Source: Ditylenchus dipsaci
Lineage: Eukaryota > Nematoda > Chromadorea > Rhabditida > Anguinidae
Assembly: GCA_004194705.1 (NCBI GenBank)
Contig: SADC01000020.1
Coordinates: 248,001 to 312,000 of the forward strand
Direction of reading: 5' to 3'
Length of the DNA: 64,000 nucleotides
Shown here: positions 34,816 through 46,800 of the stretch, piece after piece
Layout: the number at the start of each line of letters is the position of its first letter
How positions within the stretch are numbered: position 1 is the first letter of the stretch
The notes under the pieces: model-generated
The model's input: the letters and a program-made list of their open reading frames with translations, nothing else
Told to the model about the DNA's origin: nothing
Databases searched by the model: none
Program-made: the position numbers and the translations under genes

Positions 34816-37800
34816 TCAAACAATCCCCCAATCCATTGCCCCATCACTGCGCATTCCACCGAACATAATCAGTTCTCCTCTACCAGCCACAATGGAGTAC
34901 AGAATGATGTCTTCGGGCGCATCATCTTCCACGTCCATTTGCTCCCAACTTAAATCCATAGCTTTTAAGGGCATGACCGCGCATTTTAAGGGGCATTTTA
35001 AGGGGCACTGCACATGTTACTCGTTTCTGTAGGTCGTTTTCACCAAGGAAACCCCAAATTTTGAAGTCTCTTTGCCAGTTAGTCTTGGCTGGTCAAGGAT
35101 TCCGATTTTTGCTGGTCATTTTTCACAAATTTTATAGTTTCGCCAATAGGGACGCACGAGCCTGTATATAGCGACCCCTTTTTGAAAATAGAGGTTCGTC
35201 GTGTAGGAAGACAAGATTACAGAGTTTAAAAAAATTGCGATCAAATTCGAATATGCGATTGTTTGGACTTGACCAACCAAAGAATACTGACAAAAACTTC
35301 GAAAATGTGGTCGGACCTTAGGCAAAAATGAAATTTTTCGGGCAAAGCTTTTTTTGGCGTGAAAAGACTTACTTTGGAGCTATCTTCTATTTTTACATTA
35401 AAGAACGGTTTAGCTCCGACAAAAGCTTTGCCATTTTTTGTTCAATAAATTTTGTATCTGCCTGGTTTTGGCTGAAAAGTGCGGTATACATCCAACTCGA
35501 TACAAAAACTAACTCGATACACCAACTCGATACATTGACAACTCGATACACCGACTCGATACACTTTTTTTATCTTTACCCCAGGACCGTTATTTTTAGG
35601 ACATAGGACAGTTCGCATCGGTTTTCAGTAGAGAGTTCGTACCGTTTTTTTAGATTGTTTTTTCTATATTTTGTCTTGAATATTATTCTTGTTAATTCAA
35701 AGACTCATCTATAAACCAACTTAATGCTCCAGGCGTCAATCAAACCAGGTGGTCATCCACTTGGTTCAAATACCCTTTTTAGTGGGTTTTCAGGTTCCAA
35801 AACTTGTTTTCTGTACTAATTTGATCATTCTAAGGATTGTAAGACAGTAGTCAAATGCTGTTTTCCTGGTATTTTTCAAGTTTTCATGATTCCGCTCATA
35901 TGACATCCTGCTACTTACGGAACATTTTGAAATGTCGTGGTTAGCGCACAAAAATGACTATGGAAGCCAAAAAAACAAAAAACATGCACCCAATGGACAC
36001 CCAAATTCACCAAGTGGTCGTCCACTCTATTAAGTTTATTCGTGGATTAATATAGTAAATGTGGATTAATATAGTTTATTCTCTCGACGTGATTACTGAT
36101 TCAGTATTTAGGTGGTTATTCATCTAGATCACCTTGGTTTATGGTTTGAAGTCATATGATATAATCATAGAGTAGTTGACGAAATTTTTTATTTTTCGGC
36201 TTCCCTAACCTTTTCGTGTACTAATCACGATATTCTAAAAATGGTTTTCTAAGTAGTAGGTAGTGATATGAGCGGAATGGCCGAAGTAATTGAGGTAAAA
36301 ATAAAAAAGTGTATCGAGTCGGTGTATCGAGTTGTCAATGTATCGAGTCGGTGTATCGAGTTGTCAATGTATCGAGTCGGTGTATCGAGTTGGTTGGCAG
36401 TCGAAAAGTGCCTTCTTTGCTGAAAAATGCCTTGGTTTGTTTAAAGGGGGGGGGCTACGGCTACTTTTTGACATCGACTGCTACTTCACACTTTTTTCAC
36501 ATATTTCGTTCTCTTAACTCAGATGATTTCACATCGTTTTGTAGCTGAGACTTTCCTCTATCGATTGAGTGGTCAAACAGCCTGATTAAAAATAATTTTG
36601 AGAAATCACAGCAAATATAAGGTGAAATTCCACCATAAACGGTTTTTTAGTGTGAGTTTGTTGTGATTTTCTCAAAAATTATTTTTAGTCAGGGTGTTTG
36701 ACCACTCAATGGATAGATAAAAGTCTCAGCTACAAAACGGTGTAAAAAGATCTGAGATAAGAAAACAAAATAGGTAAAAAAGTGTATGTGGAGTGAAGTA
36801 GTAGTCGATGTCAAAAGTAGCCGTAGAAGTCCCCCCCTTTAAATTTTCATCTTTTGGGCTTAAATGTACATTTTCTGGTTGCATTGTGTCTTTATGGCTT
36901 TAATGAGCCTGATTTTAGCTGAACTATGCACTCTTCTTTTTTTTTTCAACAAACAAGGCATATTTGAGCAAAACAGAGTATTCGAACCAAAACAAGACAG
37001 ACTTAAATCTCGGCTTTTAGTTTCGTTATAGAAAGACTCGAATTATACGGTAATGACTGCAATGTCTAGTGCATGATAGCGAACCCACCTTACAACCTTC
37101 TCCTCAATAGCTTTATCCATGCGCAACACATAAGCGCACATATGTCGGTAGTAGATCTGGCCGAACAAATTGCTCTCATTCAAGGAAGGGCGGCGAGAAG
37201 AAGACGAAGGACTCGAGTCCAGTGAATTGCGGTTACTATCCGTAGAAGTACGAGGGCCTGACCAACGGTGGTTCTTGCCTCCTGCTAGTTGGCCTGAAAT
37301 GGTGATTGATTTGGCAAATAAAAATATTAGCACAGAAATTACCAAGATCTCCACGTCTTCTTAATGAAGGACTGTCCCCATCGGAATCAAGGTCATTGGA
37401 GTGGAGAAACTCGCGGAGCATTTCCTGTCGTTCTTCAGAAGACAAATATGGAACACGTTCACTGAAAAAGCATAGAATTTTTGGCATAATTACTTTTGTC
37501 CCATTTTTCCACTTTTTCGAATTCGCGCCTTTTTTGAATTTTTATTTATCTCTGGATTTTAGTGTAGATTCTTCTCTTTTTTTAAAACTTAAACTTAACT
37601 TTAAAACTTTTTTTAAAGGACCATGGTTTTTGCGCGCAGCGGCATGTGCAAAATTTGAATTGGCGGGGGACACTTCTCTTTCGTCTATCAGTGTACTCTT
37701 TCGAGTTGTTTCTAATGACTCGAAAGAGTACAGCATAAGACGAAAGAGAAGTGTCCCCGCCAATTCAAATTTCGCACATGCCACTGCGCGCAAAAACCAT

Positions 37801-40800
37801 GGTCCTTTAAGCTAAAAAAAGATTAGTTAGGCAAGGTTTTAGACGCAAGATTGACCAGCGCACATTAAGACTGGCTCAGGCAGCATATAGCCAAACAGCA
37901 AAAAACTCAAGCTAAAAAAAGGCGCGAATTCCAAAAAGTGGTAAAAAGGAGACAAAGGCTACGACCTGGATTTCTTTCGTGGAATGTGAAATTTGAAAAA
38001 ATGAGCTTGATTTTTGTGGGAGGCGAAAACTGGACCATCTTTACATGTGGGTCAATTTAAAATTAAGCCAGTGCAAATTTCGATTCTAGAGCTGAATTTT
38101 CAGAACTTTTCTGTTTCACTCCGATTTGAGCCATTTGTTATATCAGAGAATTTGCGTGAAGCTACCTCAAAAACGCATCTAGCTTTGCATCTACTTGTAC
38201 CAAATTTTCTGCCAGCTCAACAATCTTCAAGCGGTTGTATTCCTCTTTTAATAGAGACAAGTAATATTCATGTACAGCTATGGTATGTGAAGATGATTTT
38301 GTGCCACCTGAAACATAGATTTCGTTCATACTGCCTAAAGGGACAGAATGTACTTACCGTGAAATCTCTAATTTAAGCCCTCCCCCCTCCTAATTCAAAA
38401 TCGTTTTTTGGCATTGTGTTTTTGACCCACTTTTCGGAAAGTTTTCTCAGGCAAGTTATACCTCATTTTGTAGCTCATCTCACTGGCTAAAAAATAAGTG
38501 GTACCATGCATGAATGCAGTCTTCAAAAAATGGGTCAAAAACACAATGCCACAAATACGATTTTGCAACAGGGGGGCTTAAATTAGAGGTTTTTTGGTAA
38601 TATGTATTTTTTGAATATCGTTTGGAAGCCATATTTTGTTAACAACCTGATGTTGTGGTGTAAAATAAATTTTGCAAATTTAAAAATTGGATTAGCAACA
38701 TCTGCATCAGAATTTTAATATTTCTGAAAATGCCATGAAAATTGAGGCGCCATAGAAAATAGTCAAAATATTTTTCTCGAATGTCTTGTTTTCTGTGGGA
38801 TTTTAATTTTTTTGAGCAAATTTCGCGATTATTTTATTACTTTTTTATATACTGCTATATTAATATCCACAACAGAAATGCGGTGAAATTTTGATTTTCA
38901 ATACTTTCTATTAACGATTTTCCAATTTTCAAAAAAAAATCGGTCAAAAATTTTGAAAGAATTTTTTTAAAGATTTTTTTGATTTCCGATTTTCGAAATT
39001 TGATTTTTGGCATTTTTCTTTTTCGATTTAAGATTTTGAAAAACTGTGAGGATCTATATTGATATTTACTAATTTTTACGGATATGTGATGCCTAAGTTT
39101 CGTATAATCACAGCATTGGGTTGACTAAGTAGGGCTTCAAACCAATTATTAAAAATACAAGTGATGGACTGGGATTAATCTATTTGAGAATCTCAATCTC
39201 AACCATTTTTTTCAACATTTTTCGTCACAATGTAAACAAAATCGTTCTGAATCGATGGTCCGAAAATTTGTCCCGATCCATCACTGAAACGGTCCTATCT
39301 AACTCTGCCCGATCATATCTTTGACTAGCTAAAAACTGATAAAGTGAAGAAGACCTCTGAATTCACTATACTCCGGCTGTCCAAAGAAGCATCTAAGAGT
39401 TGGATGGGGAGTCTTCAAACACTGAGTTGGACGAAGAAAAGGAATTCATTCTTGACGTGGATGCGTTTTTGCCATCAACCGAGAATCTGTATAAAAACCA
39501 GTTATAACTCAAATCAAAAAAAAATCTAAGAAAAAAACCCTACTTTCCATCATCAAGCACAGTTATAGCTGAAGGGAAACCTTTTGCTGGTTTTGTTGAG
39601 GGTCATTGGACGAAGTGACTATGAGTTTGGGAATTTCACCCACTATGATGGCTGGAATGGAGCAGGCCCTATGCAACTCTGACGACTTGGATGGAGCTCC
39701 ACTGGAAGCGGTATTGGCACTATGAGCCAGTAGACTGCTGTTACTGGTCACTTGCAGAGAGTTTGGAGGTGGACGGTTGTCATGACTGCTTTTTTGGTCC
39801 TTGAAAATATTTTAAAATTTTTGTAGCGCTTAACATTTTTCAAAAATTAGCTTGAGCATTGTTGTATTTGGTGGTGTATGGCCAGTTAGCCATGGGACTA
39901 GAGCCAAGATTTTAATAACAATATTTTTTTAACAATTTAGCCCTTTTTAACAATTTAGATTCACGGTAGGCCTGCGTGCATTGGCATGTTATTGTCAAAA
40001 ATTACAGACTTTTTGGGATAAGCCTATAGCCTTATAAGACAGGCTTTTACGGTGAAGCAGAAACTTTTCGAAAAAATCTAAAATTTTCAAGGTTTTTAAT
40101 ATTGCTTAATACATAAATAGAAGCGAGACGCAACTGACACGCCAACGGCATAAGTCTTCAACTGCAAAACTCTCCAACGGCAAAGCTCGCCAGCAAAAAA
40201 TTCGGCCCTGTCCCTCAATGGGGGGAGGTCCCCGCTGTCGTGTGGTCCCCGCTGTCGTTTTTTTGTGATTTTTAAGGGTTTAGGCTTAGGCAAGGTTGCC
40301 TAGCGCATGTTAGGACGGACTCAAACGTATTTTAGACTCATTTTTAAGTTCGTCCTAGTAGACGCTGGCCTACTTTTTCCTGAGCCTTAGCCTGAAAACT
40401 CGCAAAAAAACAACAACACGTGGGACCAAGGCGACCCCCCCCCACAGGGGCTTAAAATTCAAAAACATAATCACTTTAGAATTATTGCGCCAAATCAAAA
40501 GTTTCAAAATTGGCTTGATTTTCTATGGGTTCATGTTTTCTACCGGTGGTTAATTAATATTAAATGTTTTACTGTTCAATTTTGTCGGGTTAAATTCGCC
40601 TTGAATGTAGCTTTCGAACAATCCATCACTCATTTATAAAACATTTGAAAATTTAATACCACAATATATTTCATGTAAAAAATATTCAAACAAAATTTGG
40701 GTTGTTAAGCTTGAGAGGGTTTCTCGCCACCATATTCTCTCATATCATTCAAAAAATAAACCGGGGCTCAATAGAGGAGTAAATTTGCTACCTTTTGGTA

Positions 40801-43800
40801 CCAGGGAAGTATGCAAAAAATGCAAATTTAGGGTGTTTTATGCAAAAGTTAGATGAAAAACGCAAAAACCCCTATTTTTACTCGGGAAAATGGCACTTGT
40901 TTGCTTCAAGTGGTCTCTAGTTTCTGAAATAACATCATCACAAAATTCGGCTCAACTTTTCGAGTAGCTGAATGTATGGGCTACGTTTTGGTGTATAGAA
41001 AAGCTCTAAAATGCAAATTTGGAGCATCTCATGCAAAAATAAATTCTTCGTTTTTTAGAGCTAAAGATGGTCACCACCAGAAGAATGTCCTTCAAGCCAA
41101 ATGTACTGTCTCTCTCCGAAATTCGTCCAGCCGCAATCTAGAAAAGATGGAAGAAATAAGGAACAAGCGAATCAAGAGCCGGAATGAGAGGAAATTCGTG
41201 GTTCTCCTGATGCGTACAGCTAAGAGAGTGGATCGGGTCCTTGGTGAAGAATTGACCGTAACTGAGTTGAACAAAGAATGTGTAAGTAATTTTTCTACTG
41301 AATACTGTTTCGTTTGATTGAGCACCTTCAGTAGAATCGCAGAGATGCCAATCTTCCGTTGAAAATTGATGCGCTCAACTGCTCCAGTCTGATCAATGTC
41401 TCGCCAATCGCTCAGTCGGTCGTCTTTCTGATTTTTTGGTGGGTCGTGCTTCGCGCCATCGTAAAGGAATGACGCTGAAGGAAGGCTGAAGCTGTTCATA
41501 TGGTAAGTCATAAGCTCTTTATAGTAATACCGTATTTCCTGTAATTAACGCCTCCTCTAATTAACGCCCCCCCCCTCCTAGAGGTCAATTGAAAAATGAA
41601 CGCCCCGGGGCGTTAATACAGGAAATACGGTAGTCGACGCTTAGATTAACTGCAACCCGAGGGATCGTCCTTGGGGGATGTTAATCTAGAGACTCATCAA
41701 TTCGAATGTCTTCCGAATTAATTTTTTCAGCTGGGTGAATCCATGAAGAGTGATCCTGGTTATCTGAAATTGCGCAAGATCAGTGCAGTCCAGAAAATAG
41801 CCAAGACTGTGTCATCCGCCTCTTCTAATCTAGTTTCCCTTCCGTCGGATGTCCTGATGTAAGTTTTGTTTCTGTGGATTACCATTTTTGTTGTGTACCA
41901 ATCTTATTTAGGCTCAACATCGCCGATAATGACTATTTGGATATCTTCAATAGCAAGGATGCCAAGAAGCGTTGTTGAAGAAGGATAATATTCCAGGAAA
42001 ATGTTGTAAATGAATCTGATGTTGCGTTATATCGCACATTTACTTTTGAGTTTCCGCAAAATAAATGTTATTTTGGTACCATTGCATGAATCTGGTGTTT
42101 TAGGATAGCTGCAAGGGCATAGTTGTGCTGTGTTTTTGATCTAATTTTTGTTGACCATTCGTTTTTCTGGTATTTTTATAGTTTTCGTAACCTAACAAAA
42201 CGTGATTTCAGTACTGTCAAACCATTATCAGAATGCTTTGAATTAGTCCAGAAAACAAGTTTTAGAAATTTTCGGCAAATTTGCATATCGTAGTCAATAA
42301 ACACTGAAAATTATAGAAAATATGGGAAAATGTCTTTCAAAAATCTTGGCGTTTGTTGTTTTTAAAGTGATTATGTTTTTGAATTTTAAGCCCCTGTGCC
42401 CCCATCATTGATCAATATGGCCGAAAATTCAGTATTCAAAAATTCCCCTTTTGGAACGGAGATAGGAGACCGTTAAACCGAATTTTACGGTGGCGAGTTT
42501 TGCCATTGGCGACTGCTGACATCGGTGAGTCTTCTGCGTTGGTGAGTTTTTGTTGGCGACCGGTTGCGTTCCATGAAAGCTGTGTTAAATATTTTGGGCT
42601 TTCCAGGGCGATTTTTCGAAGTTCCTTTTCGACTATCGATTTTTCTCGTCGACATTTTTTCGGTATAAACACGATTTTTGCTTGACCCCTCTTGTGGTTT
42701 GGGTCTTGGTTTGTAGATTGGCTTTAGTAAGAAAGGCCCGAACCCAGAGTGGAGTAAGCAAACGATTGTGTTTTTGACGTTATCTACTAAAAAGCTATTG
42801 TCGTGAAGAAAATAGATCAGCGAAAATAGAATTGCGAAGATCGCTCTAGAACAAAGTTAGGGCCATTTTAAAGCCCTGATACTTATTGACAACCCTTTAT
42901 AAAAATACGCGAAACAACTAAACATGTTCATCCAACGACTTTGAAGAAAGCAACAAGGGTTTCGCTTTGAGCCCCATCATCTGAATGACCTCCGAACTTG
43001 TGATGTTGATTAGGTTGGCCTGATTGAGCACCGAATTGGAAAAGGCTGCAGCCACTGCCCGCCTATCTTGCGGCGAGTCCGAGAGGAAATTCGATGACAT
43101 CCAGAAGCAGTGGTTGACTGACTGGAAGCACGTCGACGTTTGGCTCTTTTGATGTTGTATTTGGTGGGACGACTCAACACTACAGCATTTTGACCCACTT
43201 TACAGGCTCTATGGCACCACCTAGAAATCAGGTAAAAAAAATTGGAGGGAAAAGAATTACCCTCACATGTAAGGGTGGTGTCAATTCCATGTTTTCAACC
43301 TGTAATCAAAATTTTCTATACTTTTATCAGAAATCAAAACGCCTACTACAGGGTGGTGTATGGAGGAAATGGTAATTTATCAAATCGCAGCCAATTTAAT
43401 CCTCGGCCGTCAATTTAAGACCATTTGGAATAGCGATAGTTTTTTAGCGGGTTTTTTAACTTTTGAGAAAAAAAATGAAAAAATTTTGGATAATGCTTAA
43501 AAATATCACTTTTGGCGAAAAAGTGCCACTTTTTGTGAAATGTTTCACTTTTTTGGCTAAGTTTCGGAACACCCATCCCAATCAATTTACTTCTGTGTGC
43601 ACGAAATTTTTATTTTCGAGCTGTTTGCATTTAGTACTCAAAATCACCGCTAGAATCTGCAAACATTTTGGTAGTAAAACGTTTTTAAGTTCATTCATTC
43701 AACTGTTGGGTTTTCATTAACAGAATAACCAATGGAGTCTAGCAAATATTTTCGTAATAAAAACCCAACAAGTTTAAATAAAAAAAATTAAGACCAGCAA

Positions 43801-46800
43801 AACCAAGTCCATAACACGTTTTACGTGACCAATCTCTGTAAAACTCTATTACTTGACCTTATTTTGCTTATTTCTGAAGTTGTTTTATATGAACTTAAAG
43901 ATGTTTTACTACCAAAATGTTTGCTAGATTCTAGCGGTGATTTTGAGTACTAAATGCAAACAACTCGAAAATAAAAATTTCGTGAACAAAACCATGATAT
44001 CCCTTATCATGGTCATTTCATAACTCTGATTTGAGTATTGTACCCTAGACCAGATTTTTTGTGCCAAATGCTGGCCTGCCCTGGCAGGGCCTGTCCTGTT
44101 CATGTCTTCAATGCTGATACACCATATAATTTCTTCAATACTGCAAACAAATACCTTTAACTGGGTCCATTTCCACTCAGTATCTCCACACAAGTCAAAA
44201 TCAAGAAGCCAGACATCACTGAACATCACGCTTGGACCGCCACAACCACCAATTAATAATAAGGTGATTCTCATCCAGCAGGATTTGGGACTGGCCATAA
44301 CGAGGTGGAGGCAAGGTCTAAATTTCTTATAATAAAAAGAATAAAGACAAAAATTGTGTACCCAGGTATGGATGGCATGTTCCAAATTCGGCGAGTGATA
44401 TCCAATACATAGACATTGTTGTTGTAGGAGCTTCCCATGGACCCGCCAAAAACCAGCATGAAATCAGCAACTATTGAAGCAGTGTGTCCAGCTAGATGGG
44501 GTGCCGTGTTTTCGCATATTATCTTAAATTTATATGTTTAGGAAAATGCTGTTTGTATTTTAAAAAACCTCTTCCAGCAATTCCGACTTTTGTTGAACAA
44601 ATGAATTTCCTTGTAGAAAGTGGTGGTCTGGTGGATTGGATTCATTGAAGATTTGGAAAAACCACCATAAAGAATTAAATTGTGTTGTAGAGAACTAAGG
44701 AGGCTAATGCTTGGCAGATGGAAGAGGCGGTCTGGATATTATCACTCGATCCTTCTCTAGTTGACTGTAAAATATAAAATTTAGTGTTTGTCAACTATCC
44801 GAAATTTTCTAATATTCTAATCGATATTGGAAAAAGTCGAGTATTCTATTCTAAAAAATATATGGTAGCCCTAATTTAATAAAAAAAAATGCCAAAGTTC
44901 TTGTCTTTTGCAAAAAGAATTGTCGATTTGTCGTATGAGACTGTCTAAACAGAGTTAGTACAACGGACCAAGGGGATTTAACACGGGAAAGGCTGTGCGT
45001 ACTAACCTATGGTTTTGTGTAGAATTTCACGACGAGCACGATGGTGAAAAATAATTCAGAAAGAGGACGGTATCCAACGGGGTAAAACAGCATTTGAAAG
45101 TAGTTAAGTTTTTGTTGTTCCCAACCGCTGGAAATGACTGGTACTCGCTCAAATTTATGTACCGCCCCGAGCGTGTAAAATGCAGGGCGTGATCAGAGCA
45201 ATTAGGTCGTGTCAAAGTCCGTAGTTTTTTTTCAAAAGCAATATTTGGGCGTTGTGTTTTTACCATAGATTTTTTCAAACTTTTAACAAAAGTTTGCCAC
45301 TCATTTGTAGCTGAGAATCTTGGCTTTACATAGCTTTGACAATTAGATAATTCAAAAATCGCCTTTTGAATAATCAGATACTTCGAAAAGAGGATATTAC
45401 GCCAATTAAGATAGTTCGCCAATCGCTGATTTCGTTTATAATACGTTTTGACAATCGGATGATTTACCGAAACTACTTCGACAATCACTAACTTTGCCAC
45501 ATAGTTTTCTGTGTTTCCCTGTGAAAATTTGCCTGCTATTTTTACCGTCTGATGTAATACTGCACCATTATCTCTGCTATTTCAGATGCTCAGCGATATA
45601 GAGTATAGCAGCAGTGAAGATGAGGCAACTTCCTCAGAAGAAGAGCTTAACGAAATAAAAGATATCGTTCAAGCCAATGAAAGCCAAAATTTGGAAAGAG
45701 AAAGGACAAGTCAAATATTCCTAAGAGCAGAGCGAAGAAGCGAAAAGCAGTGGTCATGCCTGAGGTGGAGCTGCGTCTGATGCAATCTCGCCGTGGCAAG
45801 AATCTCATTATTTGTCAAGGTTTTTTTCCACAATGCTTGCTAGGCTTGCAATCAGTAAAATTGAGATTAATTCAGGGCATTCTTACAACTACTCTCATAC
45901 GGACGCGGACATGATTATGCACTGGCGCTGCGCAAGAGATATTCAATAGATGCAAGAAAACTTTGGAAAGCAATGCCGATGGACACTGCGTCGGGATGAG
46001 TCTCGGACACCATGCACACACAGCAGAAGCAGTCGATTTGGAGCTTAGAGAAATCAATTTGGATGTAGCACAGTTCGCTCGGCAGAACGTTGTAAGTTTA
46101 CTCTATTTTTCAAGCTGTTTATTTACTCGCAAATCTCTTAGTTGTGTGCTCGTAACATTTATGCCAAGGTGACTGAGAGTAAAACAGATGAAGCTAAAGT
46201 TGTAGTCAACTCAACTAATGTGGCAAAGCCGTAGGTATCATCAGAAGGTGAACTGCTATGTTTTAGATGTCTGTAATTTATTTTTGACTTTAGAAACTGA
46301 AAAGATTGTCCGAATGGATCTTGTCTGCCATCTTAATTTGGTCATTCCCGAAGACTTGAAGCTATACAAGGAGGTTCCGTTTGTCTTTTCGATTCGGCGA
46401 GAATGTCTCGGCGAATGATTATTTTCTCTACTCCTGCTTTGATAGAGGTTTAGTTTTGCTCACTATGTCTGAATAAAAAGCGATATTTAATTTGCAGTGT
46501 CTCCGATACGCCGAATATGGGGAATGGATGGTACCTTTAAGCTGGTGCCAGATGGATGGAAACAGCTGATGACAATCCACGCCAAGGTCGGTGAAAACTT
46601 TCGTCCTTGTTTGCATGCGCTCTTACCTAAAAAACATATACAGCATTCTTTCGCAGAGTCAAACGACTTCTTACAGCTTTTTTGGTCACAAATGCTCATA
46701 TGGATTACGAAATAGCCGTGTTCTCTGGGTTTGCAGCAGTTTTTCGTCGTAAGTTGCTTTTAGTATTTTGTGAAATTTTCGTGCATTGTGAACTTTTTCA

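Larger units (their letters stand above)
40443..42398. mobile_element. inverted-repeat-flanked unit carrying a prohibitin-2 fragment
   Basis: A 36-bp perfect inverted repeat begins 'cacaggggcttaaaattc' at 40443-40478 and is mirrored at 42363-42398. Between them lie two spliced coding segments and a poly(A) signal (42060-42065). I found no target duplication and no transposase, so mobility is inferred from the architecture. It sits in an FBXO42 intron on the opposite coding strand. Confidence 0.55.

Noticed and set aside
37306..37815. A 169-codon plus-strand frame, among the longest in the window
   Set aside because: It overlaps two antisense FBXO42 exons and a near-perfect hairpin; the symmetry creates the open frame.
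41092..41511. A 139-codon minus-strand frame
   Set aside because: It is antisense to the spliced plus-strand exon 41059-41281 and its intron, and matches nothing known.
43924..44385. A single 153-codon minus-strand gene
   Set aside because: It runs kelch exon, intron and MITE arm together; the splice sites at 44317 and 44155 and the FBXO42 match give a better reading.
45027..45500. A 157-codon minus-strand frame
   Set aside because: It lies wholly in the left terminal repeat of the MULE, and the same sequence is repeated inverted at 47880-48780.
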